64,000 bases of DNA from Myxococcus landrumus. Its GTDB lineage: Bacteria; Myxococcota; Myxococcia; Myxococcales; Myxococcaceae. Shown one piece after another: positions 52,687 to 61,124 of the stretch. The position numbers were made by a program, and so were the translations under genes. A model generated the notes under the pieces. It was not told the DNA's origin. It searched no databases and saw only the letters and a list, made by a program, of their open reading frames with translations. Every line of letters begins with the position of its first letter. Within the stretch, counting starts at the first letter, position 1. Location: positions 8,362,501 to 8,426,500 of the forward strand of contig NZ_CP071091.1 of NCBI RefSeq assembly GCF_017301635.1. The letters are read 5' to 3'.

Positions 52687-54152
52687 GTTCTTCGGGAGTC
52701 GGTCGTCGCGCGCTGCTCACGGTGGTCCTGTGGGTGGGGTTCTGGCTGATGGGGTTTGTGGTCGTCGCGGCCCTGCTCTGGCTGCCCTTCACCGAGATGT
52801 TCGTGACGGGCGGGCTGGGGCTGTCGGGCATCATCGCGGGAGCGGGGGCCGTGACGGTGCTCTGGGCGCTGCGCCCGCGCGGGTGGTTCGCGCCGCGAGA
52901 GCAGAGCGACGTGGCGCCCCTGACGCGAGAGGGGTTCCCCGCGCTCTTCGCCCTGTTGGACGAGGTCGCCGTGAGGGCGAAGGCGAAAGCGCCCAAGAAG
53001 GTGTACCTCTTCGGCGAGGCCTCCGCCTACATCACGATGGAGAGCAAGTGGTTCGGCCTGCGCCGCTCGCCCGTGGTGGGCATCGGCCTGCCGCTCTTCG
53101 CCTTCCTCGAGCGCGAGGAGCTCGCCTCGGTGCTCGCGCACGAGTACGGCCACCATCAGGGAGGAGACCTCGCGCTGGGCCCCTGGGTCTACCGCACGCG
53201 TCGGTCCATCGCCCTGGCGGTGGACGCGCTGGAGGACTCTGCCTTCTTCCTCGACGTCCCGTTCCAGCTCTACGGCCGCTTCTTCCTGCGCACGTCCAGC
53301 GCCGTCTCCCGGAGCCAGGAGCTGAAGGCGGACGCGCTCGCCGCGTCCGTGTGTGGAGTCGATGCGGCGTCCGCGGCGCTGCGGAAAGTCTACGCGCTGG
53401 CGCCCTACTGGCAGGCCTACCTGGAGCACGACCTGCTGCCCCTCTTCCATGAGCAGGTGGGGGTGCCCATGTTGGAAGGCTTCCGGCGCTTCCTCGCGGA
53501 GCCTCGGCGGCGCGCGGAGATGGAGCAGGGCATCGAGGAGGCGCTGATGCGTCCCGCCTCTCCTTGGGACTCCCATCCCCTGCTCGAGGAGCGGCTGCGC
53601 TCGATGGGCTCCTCTGGAAACGCCGCCGCCACCGTCCTGGAGCTCCTCCCGTTGTCGGGGTGTGTGGAGCTTCTCGGCGGAGAGCGCGAGGCGGAGTCCG
53701 CGTGGGTGGAGCGTTCCATCCGGGGCAGCCTCGTGTCCTTCCAATGGGAGGAGGTGGCCGAGAAGGTCATCTCCCCTGGGATGCAGAAGGACTGGGCGGG
53801 GTCCAACCTGGACCCCAAGCGCATGCCGCTCGATGCGCTGCCGGGCCTGCTGAAGGAGGGCGAGGCGCTGTGGAACCGGGTGCGCCCGCAGGGCATCGAC
53901 GTGCTGTCACCCGAAGGCAAGCGTCAGCAGGTCCGGCGGATGTTGGTGGGGTGGTTGGGGACGGCGCTGGTGCACCGAGGCTTCATGCTGGAGGTGCGGC
54001 CCGGGGCGAGCCTGCGTCTGGTGTTGGGGGACATCTGCGTGGAGCCGGCGTCCATCCTGCGCAGGCTCGCGTCCGGTGAGCTGTCCGAGGCGGAGTACCT
54101 GGCCGCCTGCGAGGTGCTGGAAGACGCGGCGGCGGCTCAGAGGGCCGGGTAG
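52674..54152 (+). CDS. M48-family membrane zinc metalloprotease
   Basis: 492 residues from ATG 52674. Two membrane spans (about 12-33 and 42-60) precede the protease domain. The zinc motif H-E-Y-G-H-H is near residue 155, and the third ligand is probably the Glu in S-Q-E-L-K-A-D-A near 219. This is the HtpX/Ste24-like M48 layout, though the C-terminal 230 residues are unlike either. HtpX-type proteases degrade misfolded membrane proteins. It is coupled to the TPR-like membrane protein upstream and overlaps the oxidoreductase gene on the other strand by 16 bp at the 3' ends. Confidence 0.87.
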   Translation: MESVSSSGVGRRALLTVVLWVGFWLMGFVVVAALLWLPFTEMFVTGGLGLSGIIAGAGAVTVLWALRPRGWFAPREQSDVAPLTREGFPALFALLDEVAVRAKAKAPKKVYLFGEASAYITMESKWFGLRRSPVVGIGLPLFAFLEREELASVLAHEYGHHQGGDLALGPWVYRTRRSIALAVDALEDSAFFLDVPFQLYGRFFLRTSSAVSRSQELKADALAASVCGVDAASAALRKVYALAPYWQAYLEHDLLPLFHEQVGVPMLEGFRRFLAEPRRRAEMEQGIEEALMRPASPWDSHPLLEERLRSMGSSGNAAATVLELLPLSGCVELLGGEREAESAWVERSIRGSLVSFQWEEVAEKVISPGMQKDWAGSNLDPKRMPLDALPGLLKEGEALWNRVRPQGIDVLSPEGKRQQVRRMLVGWLGTALVHRGFMLEVRPGASLRLVLGDICVEPASILRRLASGELSEAEYLAACEVLEDAAAAQRAG

Positions 54153-55189
54153 TCCACATAGCCCTCGGCCCCAGGCGTGTAGAACGTCTGGGGGTGAGGC
54201 GAGGCCAGCTCCGCGCCGCGCTTCATCCGGGAGACGAGGTCCGGGTTGGCGATGAAGGGCTTGCCGAAGGCCATCAGCTCGGCGCGGCCCGCCGCGAGCG
54301 CTTGCTGCGCGGTGTCTTGCAGCAGGCCGCCGTTGAGGATGATGTGGCCCCCGAAGGCGTCGCGGATGGCGGCTTCCGTCGCCGCGAAGTCCGGGTGGGG
54401 GTTGGAGACCAGGTGCAGGTAGGCGATGCCTCGCAGCTCGCGGGCCAGGCCCACGTACTGCTCCCGCACGCCGTCGCGCTCGGGCAAGTCATTGAACGTG
54501 CTGAACGGCGTGAAGCGGATGCCCACGCGCTCGGGGCCGATGGCCGCGGCGATGGCCCGCGTCACCTCCACGACGAAGCGCGAGCGGTTCTCCGCGCTGC
54601 CGCCGTACGCGTCCTCGCGCCGGTTGGTGTGCGGGTGCAGGAACTGCTCGAGCAGGTAGCCGTTGCCCGAGTGGACCTCGATGCCATCGAAGCCCGCGGC
54701 GACGGCGTTCTTCGCGGCCTGGACGAACTCCTCGCGCGCCTGGACGACGTCGGCCTCGTTCATCGCCTCGGGCTCGGGGAAGGGCTGCATGCCTTGCGGG
54801 TCCGTGTACATCGCGCCTCCGGAGCGCACGGCGCTGGGGGCGACGATGCGCGAGCCCTTCGCCATGTTGAGCACGTGCCCGATGCGGCCCACGTGCATGA
54901 GCTGCGCGAAGATGCGCCCGCCCGCCGCGTGGACGCCCGCGGTGACGGCCCTCCAGCCCTCGACCTGCGCCGGTGAGAAAATCCCGGGGGTGCGGGCGTA
55001 GCCCAGGCCATTGGCGGAGGGCGCGACGCCCTCGGTGATGATGAGGCCGGCCGTGGCGCGCTGCGTGTAGTAGTCGCGCATCAGCGCGTTGGGGATGCCG
55101 CCGATGGCGCGGCTGCGCGTCATTGGCGCCATGACGACGCGGTTGGACAGCTCGATGTGGCCCAGGCGGAAGGAAGCGAAGAGGTCCAT
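54137..55189 (-). CDS. Old Yellow Enzyme family FMN alkene reductase (NemA-like)
   Basis: 350 residues from ATG 55189. The TIM barrel has V-V-M-A-P-M-T-R-S-R-A near 19-29, Q-L-M-H-V-G-R near 98, H-S-G-N-G-Y-L-L-E-Q-F-L near 177 (His and Asn bind the substrate) and the FMN phosphate region F-I-A-N-P-D-L near 315. It reduces activated C=C bonds such as enones, N-ethylmaleimide and nitro compounds with NAD(P)H. A LysR regulator is divergent 90 bp away and probably controls it. The 3' end overlaps the M48 gene by 16 bp. Confidence 0.92.
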   Translation of the reverse strand: MDLFASFRLGHIELSNRVVMAPMTRSRAIGGIPNALMRDYYTQRATAGLIITEGVAPSANGLGYARTPGIFSPAQVEGWRAVTAGVHAAGGRIFAQLMHVGRIGHVLNMAKGSRIVAPSAVRSGGAMYTDPQGMQPFPEPEAMNEADVVQAREEFVQAAKNAVAAGFDGIEVHSGNGYLLEQFLHPHTNRREDAYGGSAENRSRFVVEVTRAIAAAIGPERVGIRFTPFSTFNDLPERDGVREQYVGLARELRGIAYLHLVSNPHPDFAATEAAIRDAFGGHIILNGGLLQDTAQQALAAGRAELMAFGKPFIANPDLVSRMKRGAELASPHPQTFYTPGAEGYVDYPAL

Positions 55190-55270
55190 GCGCGAAATCC
55201 TCGAAGCGGGTGATGGGAGGAAGACTGCGCCCGGGGAGGCGGATAGCCAATGGTTTGATTCTGGAGGTAC

Positions 55271-55288
55271 TGTCCGGCCATGCGGACA
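55271..55288. promoter_or_regulatory. Inverted repeat spanning the LysR start codon
   Basis: TGTCCG-gccatg-CGGACA has 6-bp perfect arms with the ATG of the LysR gene in the centre. It is a candidate site for autorepression. Confidence 0.45.
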
Positions 55289-56194
55289 ATCCACCAGGCG
55301 GACCCGAACACTGTCATCGCCTTCCTGGAGGTCGCCGAGCAGCGCAGCTTCCGAGGGGCCTCCCGCAAGCTGGGCATCCCCAAGTCGACGCTGAGCCAGC
55401 GCGTGGCGATGCTCGAGGAGCACCTGGGCGTGAGCCTGTTCTCGCGGACGACTCGCAGCGTGACGCTCACGGACATCGGTGCCAGCTACCAGCGCGAGGT
55501 CGCCCCTGCCATCGCCGCCCTGCGCGCGGCCGAGGCCCTGGTGGGAGACCTCCAGGCCCACCCCAGCGGGCGGCTGCGCATGACGCTGCCCTTCGAGCTG
55601 GGGCAGCGCGCGATGGGCCCCGTGCTCTCGACGTACAGCGCCCGCTATCCCGAGGTGAAGGTGGAGGTGGAGCTGATGGACCGCCGCGCGAACCTCATCG
55701 AGGAGGGCTTCGACCTGGCGGTGCGCGTCGGTCCGCTGAACGACTCGCGGCTCATCGCGCGGAAGCTCGGGGGAGGCCAGCGGCTGGGGGTCTACGCGAG
55801 CCCGGGCTACCTGCGCCGCGCGGGGGTGCCGAAGGAGCCCAAGGACCTGGTGAAGCACCGGTGCCTGGCGATGACGGGCTCCTCTTCGCCGACGACCTGG
55901 ATGTTTGGGGGGGCGCGGCGTGCGCGGGGCGTGAGCTTCGTCCCCAGCATGTCCGTCAACAGCATGGAGGTGCTGCTGGCGCTCGCCATCGCGGACGCGG
56001 GCGTCGGGCGCTTCCCGCCCATGTACGCCGCCCCCGCCGTCGCGCAGGGCAAGCTGCGCGAGGTGCTCCACGCCTACGCGCCGCCGCCGCTCCACCTGTT
56101 CGCCGTCTACCCGGGCGCGCGTCATGTCTCGCCCGCCGTGCGCGCCATGGTGGAGCTGCTCGGCGAATACTTCGTCAGCGTGCCCTGGGCGTGA
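55280..56194 (+). CDS. LysR-family transcriptional regulator
   Basis: 304 residues, the family norm. An N-terminal winged helix (F-L-E-V-A-E-Q-R-S-F-R-G-A-S-R-K-L-G-I-P-K-S-T-L-S-Q-R-V) is followed by a periplasmic-binding-like effector domain (G-R-L-R-M-T-L-P, G-F-D-L-A-V-R-V-G, L-I-A-R-K-L). It is divergent from the Old Yellow Enzyme gene, the usual arrangement for a LysR activator and its target. The effector is unknown; electrophilic enones or quinones would fit the target. Confidence 0.92.
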   Translation: MRTIHQADPNTVIAFLEVAEQRSFRGASRKLGIPKSTLSQRVAMLEEHLGVSLFSRTTRSVTLTDIGASYQREVAPAIAALRAAEALVGDLQAHPSGRLRMTLPFELGQRAMGPVLSTYSARYPEVKVEVELMDRRANLIEEGFDLAVRVGPLNDSRLIARKLGGGQRLGVYASPGYLRRAGVPKEPKDLVKHRCLAMTGSSSPTTWMFGGARRARGVSFVPSMSVNSMEVLLALAIADAGVGRFPPMYAAPAVAQGKLREVLHAYAPPPLHLFAVYPGARHVSPAVRAMVELLGEYFVSVPWA

Positions 56195-56304
56195 GCCATC
56201 CGCCCGCCCGGCTGCTCCCGTCAATCCAACCTGTTCCTGGCTTTGGCGTTCCCGAGCCACTATGACGACGGTCCCCCACCGGAGCGCGAGGGGTCATCGT
56301 CGCC

Positions 56305-57684
56305 ATGAGTACATCGGTCCTCCCCACGTCCAGTGCCTCCACGCCGATCCAATCCTCGGTGCGCGTGTGGCGCGAGCGTGTGTTGCTCTTCGCCGTCTTC
56401 TTCGCGGTGCTGGCGGTGTTCCCCGTCTACACGCCGTTCGACTCCAAGCTGACGCTCCCCACGACGGTGTCGATGCTGCGCGAGGGGAACATCCACCTGG
56501 ACGAGTATGCGCCGACGTTCGAGTCGTTCCGCCATGGCATCGACGAGCGGGAGGGCCACCTCTACAACTACTTCCCCCTGGGGCCTTCGCTGGCCGCGCT
56601 GCCGATGGTGGTGGTGGTGGATGGCTTCACGCGAGCGGCGGCGCCGCTGGGAGGGCTGCACCCGGGGCTGGCCAAGTTCCTGGAGAACTGGCGACACGCC
56701 TACGACACCACGGGCCTGGTGGACCTGAAGGTCTGGGATGGTCCGCAGCGTCTCTTCGCCTCGGTGCTCATCGCGGTGGCGGGGGTCGTCATGTTCGGGG
56801 TGGGCACTTCACTGCGGCTGTCCCGCCAGCGCGCGCTGTTGCTCGCCACGCTCTTCGTCTTCTGCACGCCGCTGCTCTCCACCGCCAGTCGGGCGCTGTG
56901 GCAGCACGGGCCTTCGCTGCTGTGCCTCACCTTCGTGCTGCTCTGCCTCGTGCGCGCGCGTGAGACGCCGGGCGTCGCGGGCTGGGCGGGCCTGCCGCTC
57001 GCGCTGGCGTATGTGATGCGGCCCACCAACAGCATCTCCGTGCTGCTCGTGACGCTGTACGTGGTGTGGACGTACCCGAGGCAGGCGTGGAGGTTCTTCG
57101 CCGGGGCGCTCGTGGTGGCGGTGCCCTGGATGACGGTGAACTTCGTACACTACGGCTCCGTGCTGGCGCCGTACTACGAGCCCCAGCGCCTGGAGCTGGT
57201 GGCCTCACGCGTGGCCGAGGCCCTCGCCGGCAACCTCGTGTCCCCGGCGCGCGGGCTGCTCGTCTTCACGCCCGTGTTGCTGCTGGGCGTCTGGGGGCTG
57301 GTGATGGAGTGGCGTGCGCGGACGTTCAGCCGGCTGCATGTGTTGCTGCTCGTGGCGGTGGCGCTGCACTGGGTGACCATCTCCACCTTCCCGCACTGGT
57401 GGGCGGGGCACTCGTATGGGCCGCGCTTCTTCACGGACATGGTGCCCTACCTCGTGTTCTTCCTCGTGCCGGTGGTGCGCGAGCTGAACTGGCGAGGCCC
57501 CGAGGCCCGGCGCGGCCTCACCGCCACCTTCGCGGTGCTGGCCGTGGTGAGCCTCGGGATTCACATCCACGGCGCCAGCTCCCGCGCCGTCTACAAGTGG
57601 AACAGCTTCCCCCTCGACGTGGATGCGCACCCGGAGCGGCTCTGGGACTGGAAGGATGCCCAGTTCCTGGGGCGTCGACGCTGA
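56305..57684 (+). CDS. Polytopic membrane protein, glycosyltransferase family 39/87-like
   Basis: 459 residues with about ten membrane spans. The first lumenal loop, after span 1, contains D-S-K-L-T-L and later L-Y-N-Y-F-P-L-G-P-S-L near 90, a layout like lipid-phosphate-sugar-dependent (GT-C fold) mannosyltransferases. The W-W-A-G-H-S-Y-G-P-R-F-F motif near 363 also recurs in such proteins. It would act in the inner membrane, moving a sugar from a polyprenyl carrier to an exported acceptor. The GT-C assignment rests on these motifs and topology; an undefined transport role cannot be excluded. Confidence 0.65.
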   Translation: MSTSVLPTSSASTPIQSSVRVWRERVLLFAVFFAVLAVFPVYTPFDSKLTLPTTVSMLREGNIHLDEYAPTFESFRHGIDEREGHLYNYFPLGPSLAALPMVVVVDGFTRAAAPLGGLHPGLAKFLENWRHAYDTTGLVDLKVWDGPQRLFASVLIAVAGVVMFGVGTSLRLSRQRALLLATLFVFCTPLLSTASRALWQHGPSLLCLTFVLLCLVRARETPGVAGWAGLPLALAYVMRPTNSISVLLVTLYVVWTYPRQAWRFFAGALVVAVPWMTVNFVHYGSVLAPYYEPQRLELVASRVAEALAGNLVSPARGLLVFTPVLLLGVWGLVMEWRARTFSRLHVLLLVAVALHWVTISTFPHWWAGHSYGPRFFTDMVPYLVFFLVPVVRELNWRGPEARRGLTATFAVLAVVSLGIHIHGASSRAVYKWNSFPLDVDAHPERLWDWKDAQFLGRRR

Positions 57685-57686
57685 CG

Positions 57687-59291
57687 CTACGGCTTCGACG
57701 CGGGCGCCTCCTCGCGGCGGAAGAGCAGGGTTCCGCTGCCCCGGTCCACGCGCACGGCCTTCACCGTGCCGTGGGCGTTGCGCAGGAACTCGATGCGAAG
57801 CTGGATGAGGGCGTCGCCCGGGGTGACGAAGCGAGTCGGAGTCAGCGCGTGGAGCGGGAAGGCCGGACCGTTGCCCTCCTTCGCGGTCACCACGCCGTTG
57901 GCGGTGCCGAACTCGAGGGTGTCTGACTCGAATTGAGCGCTGAGGTTGCCCGCCAGCTCGTGCGGCACGCTCTTGTCCCAGCGGAAGGTGCCGGTGAAGT
58001 CCGCCAGCGCGGCGGCGGGCAGCGTCACGGTGCGCAGCACGGGGTTGTTGCCGCGCCCGAGCGCATCCGAGATGGCGTTGCGAATCTCCGTCGCCAGCTG
58101 CGTGCCGTTGGTTCCATTGGTGAGGACGACGAGGCCGTCGCCGGTCTCCAGGTAGCCTTCAATCCAGGCGCGGTAGCTGTCATTGGAGCCCCCGTGGTGG
58201 AAGACGCGGGCCGGACCGTCGCCCGCGAGGCGGGGGCCGAGGCCGAAGTGGCTTGGGGAGACCTCGGTCATCATCTGCACGGCGAGGGGCCTTGGCAGAT
58301 AGGGATTCTTTCCCTGGTAGCTGGCAATCAGCGTCCCGACGAAGGCGCCCAGGTCATTGGCGCTGGTCCACAGGCCGGAGGCGGCCTGCTCGGGGAAGCT
58401 CTCGTAGCCTCGGGGCAGGGCGACACGCTGGCCGTTCTTGTCATGGGCCTTGGCGATGTTGCCCAGCTTCACCGGCACGGGATTGACGTAGGTGCTGCGG
58501 CGCATGCCGATGGGCTGGAACACCTCCGCGCGAGCGAGTGCCTCCAGCGGCTTGCGCTGGGTGTCCTCCAGCACGAGCTGCTCCACGGTGACCGCGCCGC
58601 CGGAGTAGCGCATGCGCGTGCCGGGCTCGAAGTCGATGCGGACGGGCTCGTTCTTGGCGGGCTTCACGCCGTCGAGCGTCTGCACGAGGGTCGGCAGCTT
58701 CTCGTCTGGCTGATAGTCCTCGAAGCCCCACACCGTCAGGCCGGAGGTGTGTGACATCAGCATGCGCAAGGTGAGCGCGTTGCGGGTGAAGGCGGGCGCG
58801 GCGTGGACCTTCCACGAGGTCAGGTAGGTGTTGACGTCCCGGTCCAGGTCGAGCTTTCCGGAGGCGACATGGCGCAGCGTGGCGGCGGAGGCGACGACCT
58901 TGCTGACGGAGCCGACGGAGAACAGCGTGTCCGCATCCACGGCGTCCTTCGAGTCCGCTTCGCGCAGGCCGAAGCCCGCGGCGTGGATGACCTTGCCGTC
59001 CTTGAGCACGGCGATGGCGACGCCGGGGACGTGGTAGTGCTCCAGGCGTTGCTTCAGGGACCAGCCCGGCAGCGGCTCGTCCATCTTGAGCATGGAGGGG
59101 CGCAGGCCCTGCTCGAGCGCGCGCTGGATGGGGAGCGCCGCATTCGAGACGGCGGGAGCCTCCGCGAAGGCATTGCCCGCGAGCAGCAGGGTGGCCCACA
59201 GGGTGGTGCGATGCCCGCGAGGTCTCGGCGGAGGAGTCGATGAGTGGGGCGCGTGGCTCATGTTGTGTGTACGGGGCAGGGTGTTCATCAT
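57687..59291 (-). CDS. Exported serine beta-lactamase-like hydrolase (second copy type)
   Basis: 534 residues from ATG 59291 (ATG 59261 is also possible). A signal peptide follows a basic Pro-rich start (L-W-A-T-L-L-L-A-G-N-A-F-A). Motifs are S-V-S-K near residue 128, Y-S-G in M-R-Y-S-G-G-A near 224, and H-H-G-G-S near 363, all in place. After the catalytic domain, a beta-rich C-terminal domain of about 100 residues resembles the lipocalin-like tail of some family members. It should be an active periplasmic or surface esterase/peptidase. It is not closely similar to the hydrolase at 47077. Confidence 0.84.
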   Translation of the reverse strand: MMNTLPRTHNMSHAPHSSTPPPRPRGHRTTLWATLLLAGNAFAEAPAVSNAALPIQRALEQGLRPSMLKMDEPLPGWSLKQRLEHYHVPGVAIAVLKDGKVIHAAGFGLREADSKDAVDADTLFSVGSVSKVVASAATLRHVASGKLDLDRDVNTYLTSWKVHAAPAFTRNALTLRMLMSHTSGLTVWGFEDYQPDEKLPTLVQTLDGVKPAKNEPVRIDFEPGTRMRYSGGAVTVEQLVLEDTQRKPLEALARAEVFQPIGMRRSTYVNPVPVKLGNIAKAHDKNGQRVALPRGYESFPEQAASGLWTSANDLGAFVGTLIASYQGKNPYLPRPLAVQMMTEVSPSHFGLGPRLAGDGPARVFHHGGSNDSYRAWIEGYLETGDGLVVLTNGTNGTQLATEIRNAISDALGRGNNPVLRTVTLPAAALADFTGTFRWDKSVPHELAGNLSAQFESDTLEFGTANGVVTAKEGNGPAFPLHALTPTRFVTPGDALIQLRIEFLRNAHGTVKAVRVDRGSGTLLFRREEAPASKP

Positions 59292-59380
59292 TGCCGCGCG
59301 GTGGCCCGTGCAACAGAAGGGGCCTGGGGGCTGTTCGTGGGAAGTTGGGACCGAAGACCTTCCGGAGAACGAGGGGACCC

Positions 59381-60190
59381 ATGCGTGGCTTCATCCTGAT
59401 GTCCTTGGTGCTGCTGGGCGGAGGCACGCGGGCGCTGGCGGACTGCCCCCTGCGTGTCACGGTGCGCCCGCTGGAGTTGAAGAAGCAGGTGAAGGCCGCG
59501 ACGACGACCACCGAGCTGAAGAAGCTCCTCCAGCCCCTGGGGATGTTGATGCTTCCGCTCTCCGGCTGGGAGGCCTGTCAGGGGACGGGGGTGGACGTGG
59601 CGTCGGCGCAGCTCGACGTCTTCCGCGCACGACTGGTCGCGGCCGACAAGCAGGACGTCGTCCTCCAGGCGAGGGGCGTGGTGTGCGGCTCCGTGCGGAT
59701 GCTGGATGGGGTGGTGCTCATCCCCACCGAAGGCAAGGACACCTTCTGTGCCCTCCCGCTGGAGTTCCTGCCGAAGCTGACGCACTCGTCCGAGCATCGC
59801 GCGGTGTTCTCCTTCGAGAACCTCACGGACCCTGGGCGCCAGGTCTTCCGCGTCGAGAAGGTGGAGTCGGAGGTGCGCAGCGAGGACCTGGCGCTGTCGT
59901 ACTGGGAGGTCCAGGACGGCCAGCTCCGCTCCATCTTCTCGGTGGCGTGGTCGAGCTCCGTGGGTCTCGTCACGCGGGAGGCGGACGTGAAGGTCGTCCT
60001 GGTGGGGAAGGAGTACCCGCGCCAGCTCGAGGTCCAGGAGTCGGTCCGCGAATGTGGTGGAACGGTGGACATGCCCTCGGGCGAACAATCCCAGACAGAG
60101 GGCTGTACCCACGCCAGGAACACGGAGCGCCTGTGCTACCGCCGCGAGTCGGCGAAAGAGCCGGCTTCCTATGGGCGGTGCGCGCAGTAG
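59381..60190 (+). CDS. Secreted hypothetical protein
   Basis: 269 residues from ATG 59381 with GAGGGG upstream. A clear signal peptide (F-I-L-M-S-L-V-L-L-G-G-G-T-R-A-L-A) gives a mature protein starting D-C-P-L. Eight or so Cys residues in the mature part could form disulfides. The C-terminal half predicts beta strands. No family is recognised. It is divergent from the hydrolase gene at 57687 and followed 81 bp later by the scramblase-like gene. Confidence 0.6.
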   Translation: MRGFILMSLVLLGGGTRALADCPLRVTVRPLELKKQVKAATTTTELKKLLQPLGMLMLPLSGWEACQGTGVDVASAQLDVFRARLVAADKQDVVLQARGVVCGSVRMLDGVVLIPTEGKDTFCALPLEFLPKLTHSSEHRAVFSFENLTDPGRQVFRVEKVESEVRSEDLALSYWEVQDGQLRSIFSVAWSSSVGLVTREADVKVVLVGKEYPRQLEVQESVRECGGTVDMPSGEQSQTEGCTHARNTERLCYRRESAKEPASYGRCAQ

Positions 60191-60271
60191 GCGGAAGGGG
60201 CTCACTCCGCACCCCAGGTCTGAATCACCCCGGTTTGCGCCCGGACGGAGTGTCACTTAAGGCGTGGCTTC

Positions 60272-61099
60272 ATGGGCAACAGGACAGACGGGAGGAATGG
60301 CTCGGAGCTGGAGTTGAACTGGGGCTCGCGGGAGCCTCGTCCCCAGACCGATGGGCCGGACGCGGAACCGGCTTCCTCGGAGGCCGAGGCTCCGGCGCAG
60401 GTGCTCGCCGGGAAAGGGCCTCCTGGAGACCCCCGCTACATGAGCATGGAGCTGCGCTTCTCGCTGGAGGCGGTGCTGAAGTCGCCCTTGCTGCACATGC
60501 GCCAGTTCCGCGAGACGTTGGAGACCCTCATCGGCTGGGAGGGGAAGAACCAATACGCCATCAGTGGCGCGGAGGGCCGGAACGCGGTGTTCGTGGGGGA
60601 GACGGGCGACGGCTGGGCGTCGGGGCTGCTGCGCAACTTCTGGCCCTTCTATCGCACGCGGCTGGAGTGCATGACGCCGACGGGCACGATGGCCCTGGCG
60701 GTGGAAATCCCCTGGTCGCTCTTCTTCGCTCGCGCGGAGGTGCTGGCGTGGGACGGCAGGCTGCTGGGCACCATCGAGCAGCGATGGACCCTGGTCCAGC
60801 GCTGCCTCGACATCGTGTCACCCACCGGGGTGGTGCTGGCCTCGGTGGTGGGGCCCTTCTTCAAGCCCTGGACCTTCCAGGTCCTCCGGCGCGAAGAGGA
60901 GGTGGCTGTCATCCGCAAGCGCTGGAGTGGGTTGCTCCAGGAGGCTTTCACCGACGCGGACAACTTCACCGTGGAGTTCCATCCCTCGTGCGCCGACGCC
61001 CGGTTGCGGCAGTTGCTGCTGGCCACCGCGCTGTTCGTCGACCTCCTGTACTTCGACAACCGCAATGGCCGGAGCTCCGGTGTGAGCCTCTCCGACTAG
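60272..61099 (+). CDS. Phospholipid scramblase-like (PLSCR/LURP-one fold) protein
   Basis: 275 residues. A Pro/Glu-rich N-terminal 55 residues precede a twelve-strand barrel pattern seen in scramblase-related proteins: N-x-Y-A-I, W-x-x-F-x-R-T-R-L-E-C near 130, G-x-I-E-Q-R-W-T near 167, V-V-G-P-F-F-K-P-W-T-F-Q-V near 195 and the V-I-R-K-R-W-S-G-L-x-x-E-x-F-T-D-A-D-x-F-x-V-x-F stretch, which is the family hallmark. Eukaryotic scramblases move lipids between leaflets; bacterial relatives have no proven role. The hydrophobic stretch near the end (L-L-L-A-T-A-L-F-V-D-L-L-Y-F) may contact the membrane. Confidence 0.78.
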   Translation: MGNRTDGRNGSELELNWGSREPRPQTDGPDAEPASSEAEAPAQVLAGKGPPGDPRYMSMELRFSLEAVLKSPLLHMRQFRETLETLIGWEGKNQYAISGAEGRNAVFVGETGDGWASGLLRNFWPFYRTRLECMTPTGTMALAVEIPWSLFFARAEVLAWDGRLLGTIEQRWTLVQRCLDIVSPTGVVLASVVGPFFKPWTFQVLRREEEVAVIRKRWSGLLQEAFTDADNFTVEFHPSCADARLRQLLLATALFVDLLYFDNRNGRSSGVSLSD

Positions 61100-61124
61100 G
61101 AGGCTCCGCGGCTCCCGGACCGGC

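Noticed and set aside
54137..54152. 16-bp convergent overlap of M48 and Old Yellow Enzyme genes as a frameshift sign
   Set aside because: Both proteins end at normal family positions; short 3' overlaps are ordinary in dense genomes.
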